Positions 34,556 to 43,629 of a DNA stretch of 64,000 nt are shown here, one piece after another. The position numbers and the translations under genes are program-made. The notes under the pieces were generated by a model. The model searched no databases, was not told the DNA's origin, and was given only the letters and a program-made list of their open reading frames with translations. The stretch spans positions 124,001-188,000 of the forward strand of contig NZ_ACLQ01000035.1 of assembly GCF_000174755.1 (NCBI RefSeq), given 5' to 3'. Position 1 is the stretch's first letter. Every line of letters starts with the position of its first letter. Source of the stretch: Capnocytophaga gingivalis ATCC 33624. Its GTDB lineage: Bacteria > Bacteroidota > Bacteroidia > Flavobacteriales > Flavobacteriaceae.

Positions 34556-35431
34556 ATGAAAGACATAGTAAAAGGGTATTTATGTGCCTTTATTTCAGCA
34601 TTTACCTATGGATTGATTCCTCTTTTTATGATTCCTATCAAAAAAGAGGAATCTTTCTCGGTAGATGCAACTCTTTTTTATCGCTTCCTTATCGCCAGTG
34701 GAGCTATTGTTTTCTTCCTCTTTTACCAAAAGGAAAGATTGCGTATCTCCTTTCGGGAAGGATTGATTATGAGCCTCTTGGGAATACTCTATGCCCTCTC
34801 AGCAGAGTTTCTCTTTCTGGCCTATGACTACCTTTCGCCTGGTATTGCCTCTACTATCTTTTTTAGCTATCCCATCATTGTTGCCTTAGTATTGATCCTT
34901 TTCTACAAAGAGAAACTCACGATCCCTACGCTCCTTTCACTGCTATTAGTTGTGGTTGGTGTGGGGGTACTCAGTATCAAAAAGGGAGAAGCTCTAAACT
35001 ATATAGGTTTAGGTATTTCCCTATTAGGTGCTTTGGTGTATGCCCTCTATATCCTCATTGTCAATAAAGTACGTATAGAATCCTCAGGAGTGAAGATTTC
35101 CTTCTACTCCATGCTTTTTTCCTCCCTTTACTTCTTGATCAAGTCCCTTCTTCTGCGGGAAAGCATCATCATTTCCTCTTGGGTATTAGCAGGAGATCTA
35201 ACCTTATTTGCCATTATCACCACTTCCCTATCTTTGGTAACCTTAGTCTATGCTGTTCGCTATATAGGTTCCACTCCTACAGCTATTATGGGAGCTTTTG
35301 AACCGATTGTAGCTGTGCTTATCAGTGTAGGACTCTTTGGAGAACAACTCACCCCTTCATTGGTGATAGGAGGTATGGTAATCATCACAGGAGTATTGAT
35401 AGATATCCTCTTTAGGAAACACCCTAAGTAA
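34556..35431 (+). CDS. EamA family (DMT) transporter
   Basis: 291 residues with ten predicted helices in two repeats of five, as in EamA/RhaT-type metabolite transporters of the inner membrane. Examples are ISAFTYGLIPLFMIP early and AFEPIVAVLISVGLFGEQL in the second repeat, both typical. The substrate cannot be read from sequence. It follows rfbB by 18 bases and ends at a strong terminator, so it is transcribed with the rhamnose genes, although a functional link is unproven. Confidence 0.85.
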   Translation: MKDIVKGYLCAFISAFTYGLIPLFMIPIKKEESFSVDATLFYRFLIASGAIVFFLFYQKERLRISFREGLIMSLLGILYALSAEFLFLAYDYLSPGIASTIFFSYPIIVALVLILFYKEKLTIPTLLSLLLVVVGVGVLSIKKGEALNYIGLGISLLGALVYALYILIVNKVRIESSGVKISFYSMLFSSLYFLIKSLLLRESIIISSWVLAGDLTLFAIITTSLSLVTLVYAVRYIGSTPTAIMGAFEPIVAVLISVGLFGEQLTPSLVIGGMVIITGVLIDILFRKHPK

Positions 35432-35445
35432 TCTATGGCAAAAAA

Positions 35446-35477
35446 GAAAAACCATTCCGCAATTAGAATGGTTTTCC
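35446..35477. terminator. Bidirectional terminator between EamA and SusD genes
   Basis: GAAAAACCATTC pairs with GAATGGTTTTCC over about 11 bases around an 8-base loop. A-rich on one side, T-rich on the other; it serves two convergent genes. Confidence 0.75.
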
Positions 35478-35501
35478 TTCGTTAAAATATACAAAGAGTA
35501 T

Positions 35502-36929
35502 TTAGTATCCAGCGTTCTGAGTGACGTTGCTGTATTCACTATTCCTTTCTAACTGAGGAATAGGGAAAACGAATAGATTATTAGGTACAGTTCGGTTATT
35601 TGCTGGATTAGTCGCTCCTGTTCGGCTATAATAAGGTACAGGATCTCCCCAACGGAGCAAATCCCAATAACGAAGACCTTCTCCTAAAAGTTCCCTGAGT
35701 CTTTCCTTCTTGAGTTCATCCAAAGTTACAGTTGCTGCTGCAGTAAGCCCTCTTTGTGTTCTAAGTTTGTTATAATAAGTAAGCGCAGAGCCTGCATTTC
35801 CTTTTTTCAGATAAGCTTCTGTTGCATTGAGCAATACCTCCTCATAACGCACCAACTTTACATTGGATTTGGATTGCAAGTCAGAGAATTTTCCATCTAA
35901 ATAATAACCATCATCGCTACTTCCTACGACAAGACCTTTTCTTACATCATCATCTTCATACAAGCCATAAGCATAATCTGTCAGTAAGATTGTCCCATAA
36001 CCACTACTATTGAACAGATATTCATAAGATTCAGCACCAAGAGAGCCATTAACACCGACAGCCAATTCAAATACACTATTGGTAGCGCTTGGTTTAGTAA
36101 AGGAGGTCTCCAGATCCGCCGCCGGTACTACAGAATATTTCTCAGAGGTAATGATCTCCTGAGAAAGAGAAATTACTTTATCCCAATTTTCTTTATAGAG
36201 ATAAAAACGAGACTGGTAAGCCTTTACTGATAAAGGAGATAATTGAGTTTTATTTGTAGTATCTACTAAATCAACAAGCGTTGTTCCTTGAGAATCAGCT
36301 ACTTCTTGGAACAAATTAAGCGCTTTTTTCCAATCTGCTTCTATTTGGGCTTCTGTCTGTGCAATAGTTGCCCGAGAAGAGGAAGCTGTAGGGTTGTATT
36401 CCAAAGGAAGAGGAACCCCTAAATCACCTCCTGCATATTTCTGTCCATAAAGGCGTAGCAAATCAAAGAAAGCAAGTCCTCGAATAGCATAAGCCTGAGC
36501 TTTAAGGCTTTTAACCTCATTAGCTATTTTTGTGGCATCATTACTCTGTAGCCAAGTAAGATTATTAGCTGAATTAATAACGATATTTGCATTGGCCACC
36601 ACCCTATAAATGGCATCCCAAGTCCCACGAGCATTTCCGTTATTGGCATCCATCGTATAGGTGCTTTCCCCTCTAAAGCGTCCTACGGCCAAGTTGTTAT
36701 ACATCTCATCAGAACGTACTTCTCCATAAGCCAAATAATAAGCTCCTAAATAATTCATATTACGCATTCCAGCATAAGCACCATTGACAAATGAGGTCAA
36801 TTCCTCCACCGAGGTAAGAGGTTCTGCATTTTTAGACTGATAAAACTTAGTCTCTGTAAAATCCTTACTGCAAGAGATCAGTGCTAATCCTCCCATAAGG
36901 AAAATAGAAGTATATAATATTTTTTTCAT
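35502..36929 (-). CDS. SusD/RagB family nutrient-binding lipoprotein
   Basis: 475 residues. Lipobox L-I-S-C20 followed by S-K-D. Helical TPR-like fold with AYAIRGLAFFDLLRLYGQKYAG, LSPLSVKAYQSRFYLYKENW, and the C-terminal KKERLRELLGEGLRYWDLLRWGD that defines the family. The lid that binds the nutrient over the SusC barrel. Eleven bases after susC. No glycosidase, peptidase or regulator gene adjoins, so the ligand is unknown. Confidence 0.95.
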   Translation of the reverse strand: MKKILYTSIFLMGGLALISCSKDFTETKFYQSKNAEPLTSVEELTSFVNGAYAGMRNMNYLGAYYLAYGEVRSDEMYNNLAVGRFRGESTYTMDANNGNARGTWDAIYRVVANANIVINSANNLTWLQSNDATKIANEVKSLKAQAYAIRGLAFFDLLRLYGQKYAGGDLGVPLPLEYNPTASSSRATIAQTEAQIEADWKKALNLFQEVADSQGTTLVDLVDTTNKTQLSPLSVKAYQSRFYLYKENWDKVISLSQEIITSEKYSVVPAADLETSFTKPSATNSVFELAVGVNGSLGAESYEYLFNSSGYGTILLTDYAYGLYEDDDVRKGLVVGSSDDGYYLDGKFSDLQSKSNVKLVRYEEVLLNATEAYLKKGNAGSALTYYNKLRTQRGLTAAATVTLDELKKERLRELLGEGLRYWDLLRWGDPVPYYSRTGATNPANNRTVPNNLFVFPIPQLERNSEYSNVTQNAGY

Positions 36930-36940
36930 TTTTCTACATT

Positions 36941-39900
36941 TTATAGGTTAACATTTACCCCAAAACTATATGTTCTTAGGGAAGGAAGTGCAAAGGAAGT
37001 TTCTCCACTTATGTTCAAGTCTGGATCTCCTTTGAAATTTTTATCAAAGTTATGTGTCCATACATTGTTTCCTAACACATAAAATTCTAATCCTCTAAGA
37101 TAGGTTCCTTCAAGCCATTCTGGTTTGAGCTTATAAGAGAATCTTAGTGTTTGTAATCTCACAAAATCTCCTTTGTATTGATAACGGGTAGAAAAACCTG
37201 TTGCATTTTTGTTTCCTTCGTTCAATACAGGTTTAGGATCCCTTGCATTTTTATTTTCAGGAGTCCAATAGTTTCCTATCTGAGACCTATAACCTGGATA
37301 ATTTAACAACAATCCTCCATCACTATTGACATAAGAAGCGAACACGTCTATTATTCTATTTCCTCCAGAATAAGTAAAGTCAAGAGAAAGAGTAAAATTC
37401 TTATAAGAGAACTTTGTATCAAAACCTCCATAGAAAGTAGGCATTGGGCTTCCCTGCAATGCATACCCTGCTTTGTTATAATCCTTGGTTGTTTCTCCTC
37501 CTTCTCCATTGATATACCACAAAGGATCTCCATTATCAGGATCTACACCGGCCCATTTTTTCATCCAAAATGAATTAACTGTTTCTCCTTTTCGTATGAT
37601 ACGACTACCAGATATGATCTCTTGTTTGTCTCCATAAAGTTTGGTTACTTCATTTTTTAGCGTGGTGAAATTTCCTCCCACACTCCAATTGAATCCATCA
37701 CCTTCATTTTCAACTACTTTAGCATTGAAGGTAAGCTCTAATCCTTTGTTAACCATCTCACCTATATTCTTATATACACTTCCTCCAGAAGAGCCTTGTG
37801 CTCTGGAAAGAGGTACAGCAAATATCATGTCAGAGGTTTTCTTATAGAAATATGCTGCTGATAGAGTAATTCTATCCTTTAAGAATCCGATATCCAAACC
37901 AACATTCAGAGGAGACAAGGTTTCCCAACGAAGATCTCTATTCTCTACTCCATTGACATTTCCTCCCACCTGTTCATTATAATTAAGCAAATAAGAATAA
38001 GTCGCATAAGGGAATACATCCACCATATTTCCTACAGAACCATAAGAGGCAGACAATTTCAATTGAGAAAGAGCTTTAGATTTCTTTAGAGCTTCCAAAC
38101 GAGCAAAATCTACCCCTACTCCTACAGAACCAAAATATCCTGTTTTATTTTCTTCCCAGAAATTAGATACACGATCCTGACGACCAGAAAGGTCTAAAAG
38201 GAACAACTTATCATAATCATAATGGAAAGTAAGTGCATATCCGCCTCGAGAACTTACAGCCTTTGTTCCTGATGCATCACGAGGTTTTATGAAGTTTGAC
38301 AAAGTAGTTAGCCCACTAGGTCCTACATTACTCGCTGAAGCAGAAAGTCTTCTGACATCTGACTTATAGGCTTCTTGTATAAGATTTACATAAAAATTAT
38401 TTTTCTCCTTATATTTGAAATCATAAGAAAGTATATTTTGCACATTAAAGCTAAAATAACGACTTGCATACCAGTTACTCAATCCACCTTCATCTTTACC
38501 ATCACCATGAAGAGGTGTTAGGTATTTATCCTCCATAATATCCACATATTCTGGAGCGAAGACGAATTTGTAGGTAAGGTTCTTTAATATTTTGTAATCT
38601 GCTTGAAAATTTCCAAAAGCTCTTGTTGTTTGTGATTGTATATAATTAAGATTTTGAAGAGCTACTACATTATAGAATCCATTGGAAAGTTTTCCTCCTC
38701 TACCCCCATAATTCAAACTTCCATCCGTTTTGTAAGCACGATCTGTAGGGCGCAATAGATACTGTCCTAAGATAGGATTCGCATAATCTCCTCCACTAGG
38801 CATAGTCATTGTTTGGCTATAAGAAAGCTGTATATCTGTAGCTAAAGTCAAACGGTCATTAGCCCTATAAGTGATTTTATTACTATTAGTTACACGATGA
38901 AATCCTGTCTGTTTTACTATACCATCTTGCTTATAATACCCCAAGGAAGAATAATAGTCTATTCTATCTGTTCCTCCTGATACTGATCCATTTAGTTTTT
39001 GCACAAGAGCCATACTGTTTTCTGATTCTTTGCGCCAATCAGTACTAATATTTCTATTTTTGTATAAGGCCTGGAGGCTTCTTCCTGTAGCAGCAGTACT
39101 CAATGTTCCTGCTTCAAGGGCTGCCAAGAGAGCTGCTTTATCATTATTGGGGAATAGTCTTGTTCCTTCTCTTGTATTCAAATAAGCATCATAGAGCAGA
39201 CCAAACCACTCAGAAGTAGAAAGGTTTTCTTCTCCTTTGAGTGCTCGTGATACGACCCCTACCTCACTATTAAAATTATATTTTGCCTCTCCTTTTTTAC
39301 CAGATTTGGTAGTGATGATGATCACACCAGCTCCCGCATCAGCTCCATAAGCTGCTGTAGAGACCGCATCCTTTAGCACTGTGATACTTTCGATATCATC
39401 ATCATTAAGATTGGCTAATATGTTAGAAGATGTAGCCCCTGAAGTAAGGCTTCCTTGATTAACCCTCACACCATCTATAATATAGATAGGATTGGTACGC
39501 CCATTGACAGAGGCAATTCCTCGTATACGAATGTTAGCCGCCCCTCCTGGTTGACCTGTGGTCACTCCTCCTTGGACTCCTGCTACTTTCCCCGTAAGAG
39601 CTTTATCAACAGAAGCCGAGGCACTATTAGAAAGATTATCCACCTTACCGATAGAACCTGTAGCTTCCTTGACTGCCTGCTTCTGCCCGAAGCCTACAAA
39701 GACAAATTCGGGGATTTCCTCCACATCCAAAGCAAGCAACACATCCCATTTTTTAGTTTTGGCCGTTACTTTGTGGACTTGGGTTTTGTACCCCATAGCG
39801 GAGACTTCTACCTCATCTCCATCTTTTACTTTCAGGGCATACACCCCTTTCTCATCTGTTGAGACTCCCTCACTTGTTCCCTTGATAATTACAGAGACAC

Positions 39901-40018
39901 CAAGCATAGGTTCCTGATTCTCATCCTTCACTACCCCTGTTAGGGTCTTCTTCTGAGCGAAGGACACTTGTAACACTCCTATAAAAAAGAGCATAAAGTA
40001 AACTACGTTTGTTTTCAT
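36941..40018 (-). CDS. SusC/RagA family TonB-linked outer membrane transporter
   Basis: 1025 residues. Signal peptide to about 21, a carboxypeptidase-regulatory-like domain (TLTGVVKDENQEPMLGVSVI), the SusC signature EFVFVGFGQKQAVKEATGS that includes the TonB box, plug (RIRGIASVNGRTNPIYIIDG, AAYGADAGAGVIIITTKSG) and barrel ending SFGVNVNL. Imports large nutrients with SusD. There is no STN domain, so signalling to an anti-sigma factor is not expected. The first gene of a two-gene unit. Confidence 0.96.
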   Translation of the reverse strand: MKTNVVYFMLFFIGVLQVSFAQKKTLTGVVKDENQEPMLGVSVIIKGTSEGVSTDEKGVYALKVKDGDEVEVSAMGYKTQVHKVTAKTKKWDVLLALDVEEIPEFVFVGFGQKQAVKEATGSIGKVDNLSNSASASVDKALTGKVAGVQGGVTTGQPGGAANIRIRGIASVNGRTNPIYIIDGVRVNQGSLTSGATSSNILANLNDDDIESITVLKDAVSTAAYGADAGAGVIIITTKSGKKGEAKYNFNSEVGVVSRALKGEENLSTSEWFGLLYDAYLNTREGTRLFPNNDKAALLAALEAGTLSTAATGRSLQALYKNRNISTDWRKESENSMALVQKLNGSVSGGTDRIDYYSSLGYYKQDGIVKQTGFHRVTNSNKITYRANDRLTLATDIQLSYSQTMTMPSGGDYANPILGQYLLRPTDRAYKTDGSLNYGGRGGKLSNGFYNVVALQNLNYIQSQTTRAFGNFQADYKILKNLTYKFVFAPEYVDIMEDKYLTPLHGDGKDEGGLSNWYASRYFSFNVQNILSYDFKYKEKNNFYVNLIQEAYKSDVRRLSASASNVGPSGLTTLSNFIKPRDASGTKAVSSRGGYALTFHYDYDKLFLLDLSGRQDRVSNFWEENKTGYFGSVGVGVDFARLEALKKSKALSQLKLSASYGSVGNMVDVFPYATYSYLLNYNEQVGGNVNGVENRDLRWETLSPLNVGLDIGFLKDRITLSAAYFYKKTSDMIFAVPLSRAQGSSGGSVYKNIGEMVNKGLELTFNAKVVENEGDGFNWSVGGNFTTLKNEVTKLYGDKQEIISGSRIIRKGETVNSFWMKKWAGVDPDNGDPLWYINGEGGETTKDYNKAGYALQGSPMPTFYGGFDTKFSYKNFTLSLDFTYSGGNRIIDVFASYVNSDGGLLLNYPGYRSQIGNYWTPENKNARDPKPVLNEGNKNATGFSTRYQYKGDFVRLQTLRFSYKLKPEWLEGTYLRGLEFYVLGNNVWTHNFDKNFKGDPDLNISGETSFALPSLRTYSFGVNVNL

Positions 40019-40043
40019 ACATCAATTTATTTTAACGACCATG

Positions 40044-40072
40044 CAAAGTTACAAAAAGAAATTATATAACAA
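40044..40072 (-). promoter_or_regulatory. Promoter of susC-susD
   Basis: Minus strand TTG (40070-40072), 18-base spacer, TAACTTTG (40044-40051), 25 bases before the ATG. Confidence 0.55.
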
Positions 40073-40346
40073 TATTTTTTAAATTATATTTAACTAAATA
40101 GATTAATAATTATATTCTTATCAATTATAAAGAATATTCATTGATTAATACCTATTTTTAACTTTATTTGGCTAATATATAAGCATTTACAAAAGTTACA
40201 AAGCGTTAATTACGAATGAGAAACTGACTTTATTAAATAAAAAATATAATTATAAATAATTAATTAACAACTATTCATTTTATAAATGTAAATAATGAAT
40301 AATATAGAAACAAATACTTTATTATCCTTTTTTCTCAGTATAATAC

Positions 40347-40384
40347 AAAAAAAGAAAGCTATCGAGATGATAGCTTTCTTTTTT
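40347..40384 (-). terminator. Terminator of the RNase E/G gene
   Basis: Perfect stem GAAAGCTATC / GATAGCTTTC with a 5-base loop, flanked by A and T runs; starts two bases after the stop codon. Confidence 0.88.
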
Positions 40385-40385
40385 A

Positions 40386-41927
40386 TTACAAAGGAGTTCC
40401 TTCTTTTGTTTTGAAACGATATTCTAAATAGGAGTAGGCATCTCTTGGGAGAATGCTCACCCATCTTTTATACTTAAGGAACCACTTAAAACGTATCGAA
40501 AAAATACCTTTGGTAAGGTAAGCGGCAATAAATGGATGTAGGTTCAGGGTAATCCTTCCGTTGTAGTTGCTTTGATAAATAATTTCTTCCAAATCGGTAG
40601 TCATACGTTCTATCAAGGTGATAGGAGCATCTACCTCATCTAATTTGCTAGGGTTTTCTTCTTTTGTTTTGATGTTGATTTCAGGACGTACTCTTTGGCG
40701 TGTGATCTGAATAAGCCCGAACTTACTTGGAGGTAGTATCTTATGCTTGGCACGATCGTCCTTCATCTCTTCACGTAGTGCATCGAACAACTTTTGTCGG
40801 TTCTCTCCGTTGCTCATATCAATGAAATCGACCACGATGATTCCTCCCATATCTCTTAGCCTCAATTGGCGTGCAATTTCTGTAGCTGCGATGAGATTCA
40901 CTTCGAAAGCAGTAGTTTCTTGGTTTTCTGCTTTATTAGAATGGTTTCCACTATTGACATCTATTACATGAAGTGCTTCAGTATGTTCTATAACTAAATA
41001 AGCACCTTTGGTCATGGAGACGGTACGTCCTAGACCTGTTTTTATCTGTCTTTCTATATGGAACTTTTCAAAAATAGGTACTGAGGACTTGTAGAGCTTA
41101 ACAATATTAAGCTTATCGGGAGCTATTTCTTGCAAATAATCTCGAATCTGGGTATAGAGTGACTCATTATCCACATGGATTCCGGTGAATGAATCATCGA
41201 ACATATCGCGTAGTAGCGCTCCTGTTCTATTCATTTCACTAAGAATCTTCGAAGGGAAGGTTCCTTGCGCTATTTTTTTACACATTTGTATCCAGCGTTC
41301 GAAGGAATTTTGTAAGTCTTTATCCAAGTCCGCTACTTTCTTGTCCTGAGCTACGGTACGGATAATCACACCGAACCCTTTGGGTTTGATACTCTGTACT
41401 ATACGCTTTAGTCGTTCTTTCTCAGCCTTACTTTCTATTTTCTGAGAAATAGAAATCCTTTCTGAGAAAGGCACCAATACCAAATAACGCCCAGCTATGG
41501 AAAGCTCAGAACTTATACGAGGTCCTTTGGTCGAGATGGGTTCCTTGACTATTTGTACCAAGATAGGTTGTCCTGCCTTGAGCACCTCCGAAATAGCCCC
41601 ATTTTTATTAATATCAGGCTCTTGTTTGAAATCTTTCAAGGAATAATCCTTAATCTTCCCAGAGGAAACCTCCTTGATAAATTTGAGCAAGGAGAGCAGT
41701 TGAGGACCTAAGTCGTGATAGTGCAAGAAAGCATCTTTTTCATACCCTACATTCACAAAAGCCGCATTCAGTCCCTGAATAGGCTTGTGAATCTTAGCAA
41801 GCATAATATCCCCTACCGAAAGTCCATTAGCATCTTCCTCTTTGTGAAGTTCTACTAAGCGACCATTCTTAAGTAAAGCAAAATCTACATCAGAAGCCCC
41901 AGAACGAATAATTAATTCTTTGGTCAT
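40386..41927 (-). CDS. rng: Ribonuclease E/G family (RNase G-like)
   Basis: 513 residues, RNase G length. N-terminal S1 domain (SVGDIMLAKIHKPIQGLNAAFVNVG), then catalytic core with the metal site HVIDVNSGNHSNK and GGIIVVDFIDMSN, and a C-terminal part ending FKTKEGTPL without the E. coli RNase E scaffold or the zinc-link cysteine pair. Processes rRNA and mRNA in the cytoplasm. Downstream of HU and the small basic protein, with its own terminator. Confidence 0.9.
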   Translation of the reverse strand: MTKELIIRSGASDVDFALLKNGRLVELHKEEDANGLSVGDIMLAKIHKPIQGLNAAFVNVGYEKDAFLHYHDLGPQLLSLLKFIKEVSSGKIKDYSLKDFKQEPDINKNGAISEVLKAGQPILVQIVKEPISTKGPRISSELSIAGRYLVLVPFSERISISQKIESKAEKERLKRIVQSIKPKGFGVIIRTVAQDKKVADLDKDLQNSFERWIQMCKKIAQGTFPSKILSEMNRTGALLRDMFDDSFTGIHVDNESLYTQIRDYLQEIAPDKLNIVKLYKSSVPIFEKFHIERQIKTGLGRTVSMTKGAYLVIEHTEALHVIDVNSGNHSNKAENQETTAFEVNLIAATEIARQLRLRDMGGIIVVDFIDMSNGENRQKLFDALREEMKDDRAKHKILPPSKFGLIQITRQRVRPEINIKTKEENPSKLDEVDAPITLIERMTTDLEEIIYQSNYNGRITLNLHPFIAAYLTKGIFSIRFKWFLKYKRWVSILPRDAYSYLEYRFKTKEGTPL

Positions 41928-42007
41928 TCTGTTATGATTTTATTATTATAAATTCAGTTAAGATATATCAATATCTATTTCATGTTTTCAAAGAACGAAA
42001 AAACGAG

Positions 42008-42033
42008 AAAAAGTAGTTATAAAACTACTTTTT
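42008..42033 (-). terminator. Hairpin covering the end of the 30-residue gene
   Basis: Stem AAAAAGTAGTT / AACTACTTTTT, 4-base loop, with T run. The stop codon of the small basic gene (42025-42027) lies inside one arm. Confidence 0.65.
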
Positions 42034-42117
42034 CTTTTTGTGTCGGTTAGCTCTCGCTCTTTTTTTACGTTTATGCGTAGCTACTTTATGTCTTTTTCTT
42101 TTTTTTCCGCTTGGCAT
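42025..42117 (-). CDS. 30-residue lysine/arginine-rich basic protein
   Basis: ATG 42117 to TAG 42025: begins MPSGKKRKRHKVATHKRK and ends RANRHKKKK, with 21 of 30 residues Lys, Arg or His. Far too short and biased for chance similarity tests, but the pattern MPSGKKRKRHKVATHKRKKR is one I associate with Bacteroidetes genomes at this position near the RNase G gene. Probably an RNA- or ribosome-bound protein, analogous to the tiny ribosomal protein Thx. I cannot say whether it is one of the Bacteroidetes-specific ribosomal proteins. Confidence 0.75.
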   Translation of the reverse strand: MPSGKKRKRHKVATHKRKKRARANRHKKKK

Positions 42118-42146
42118 ATTGCTAAAAATTAAAAATTAATACTCAG

Positions 42147-42467
42147 TTATTTTTTCTTTGCTTTCGCTTTCGCTTTTGTTTCTACTTTCACCTTAGTTTT
42201 TACAGATTGTACAAACACTTTTGCTGGCTTGAAAGCAGGAATATTATGTGCAGGAATAGTAATAGTAGTGTTTTTAGATATATTCCTTCCTGTTTTCTCC
42301 GCTCTGGTTTTTACAATAAAACTTCCAAAACCTCTTAGATATACATTATCTCCTTTTTCTAAAGAATCCTTGATTCCTTCCATGAAGTGCTCCACTACAT
42401 TCTGCACTTCTGTTTTTTCAATCCCTAACTTTTCTGAGATTTTTGCTACAATTTCTGCTTTTGTCAT
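42147..42467 (-). CDS. HU-like DNA-binding protein
   Basis: 106 residues. MTKAEIVAKISEKLGIEKTE start, VEHFMEGIKDSLEKGDNVYL, then the G-F-G-S-F turn and the arm KTRAEKTGRNISKNTTITIPAHNIPAFKPA. The last 20 residues are a Lys/Ala/Val tail (KVETKAKAKAKKK) absent in E. coli HU. It binds and bends DNA as a dimer. Promoter 130 bases upstream. Confidence 0.93.
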   Translation of the reverse strand: MTKAEIVAKISEKLGIEKTEVQNVVEHFMEGIKDSLEKGDNVYLRGFGSFIVKTRAEKTGRNISKNTTITIPAHNIPAFKPAKVFVQSVKTKVKVETKAKAKAKKK

Positions 42468-42597
42468 ATTTCTTTATTTTTAAAGACCTCTTCTTATATA
42501 CAATTAATATCTATAGTATATCTATAGTATGTCCAATCTATATCAGGCTGTTTTATTCAAAAATAACAACCTTATTTTTATCGTTGTTTTCGGAGTG

Positions 42598-42627
42598 CAA
42601 ATATACGAATAAATTACAAACCAACAA
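42598..42627 (-). promoter_or_regulatory. Promoter of HU
   Basis: Minus strand TTG (42625-42627), 19-base spacer, TATATTTG (42598-42605). Leader about 125 bases. Confidence 0.6.
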
Positions 42628-43090
42628 GTTAATAAAAAAATTTTTTTATCCTCACCTTGCTTCTTCGATATATCCCTTTAATAAATAAAAATATTTACTA
42701 TTAAATCAATTATTATTAGAAAATAAAACCATAAAAATATCTTTTTAAAATATAACACTACAATCTACACTTCTTGTATATTGCTTAGTTATAATCAGAA
42801 CTATTATGATGAGTTCGATATTTCGAGTAAACTTACAACCTAAATAATCCATAACCACAAAAAACGTATATAATTCACAATCTGTAGAAAGTGTTTTGTT
42901 ATATCAAACTTGCTTTATCATAGAAAAAAATGCGCTTATTTGTTAAAATGCCATATTTTACTCATTTTTTTTTCCTTACTAAAAAAATATAATATGCTAT
43001 TAATCAATATATTAAACTTTATTATGGAGAAAAAATCATTTATTTAATGTTAAACATGATAAAAAAAGTAGGTGCATATAAAAAAACTAA

Positions 43091-43098
43091 TAATTTTG
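43091..43098 (+). promoter_or_regulatory. -7 element of the lipocalin-like gene
   Basis: TAATTTTG, 24 bases before ATG 43123. It lies inside a longer open frame that starts at 43072, and so supports the shorter start. Confidence 0.5.
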
Positions 43099-43122
43099 CC
43101 CCGAAAACATAAGTTAATTCCT

Positions 43123-43617
43123 ATGAAAAAGATTTTATTACTACTCGTAGCAGGCCTTATGGCTGTCTCTTGTAAAACTCAAGGAACCATTGCTAAGAGT
43201 ACACAAGGGACTCGTCAAGCCAACAAAGTAATCAAAGGAGAATGGACGCTTTCTTCTATTACTTACAATGAAAAAGGAAAGTATGAAATTACTTTACTTA
43301 ATGATACTTCTAAAGAATGCTTTGAAGGAAGTTATTGGAAATTTGTTCCAAACAACTATCGAGGTATCTATACCATCAACAATACAGGCTGTGCAAGCGG
43401 AAATCGTCACTTTATCTTCACTGTACAGGAGATGGACAAAACTACAGGCTACTATGATTTCTTGCTCAAACCGACCAATGAGAAATATCAGTCAGAAACC
43501 AATGCTGGAGTACGCTTACACTTAGCATATCTTTCTGAAAATGAAATGCGTTGGGAACAGACCGTTCGTGTGGATGGTAAGCCTTTCGTAATTACAATGA
43601 ACTTTACTAAAAACTAA
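43123..43617 (+). CDS. Lipocalin-like lipoprotein
   Basis: 164 residues from ATG 43123. Lipobox A-V-S-C17. After a short linker, the lipocalin-like motif GEWTLSSITYNEKGKY, then C-F-E-G-S-Y-W-K-F-V-P, NNTGCASGNRHFIF and RWEQTVRVDGKPFVITMNF form a small beta-barrel. Two Cys could form a disulfide. Twelve bases upstream of the OmpA gene, so probably co-transcribed; both are outer membrane lipoproteins. Confidence 0.82.
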   Translation: MKKILLLLVAGLMAVSCKTQGTIAKSTQGTRQANKVIKGEWTLSSITYNEKGKYEITLLNDTSKECFEGSYWKFVPNNYRGIYTINNTGCASGNRHFIFTVQEMDKTTGYYDFLLKPTNEKYQSETNAGVRLHLAYLSENEMRWEQTVRVDGKPFVITMNFTKN

Positions 43618-43629
43618 ACCTAAACTATT

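Larger units (their letters stand above)
40019..40385. other. 367-base gap upstream of susC
   Basis: Contains the susC promoter at its left end and the terminator of the RNase gene at its right end. The rest is very AT-rich with no gene, RNA structure or repeat I can recognise. Confidence 0.5.
42468..43122. other. 655-base AT-rich gap
   Basis: Holds the HU promoter (42598-42627, minus) and the -7 element of the lipocalin-like gene (43091-43098, plus). Between them (about 42630-43080) I see only AT-rich sequence with no open frame or structure that I can support. Confidence 0.5.
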
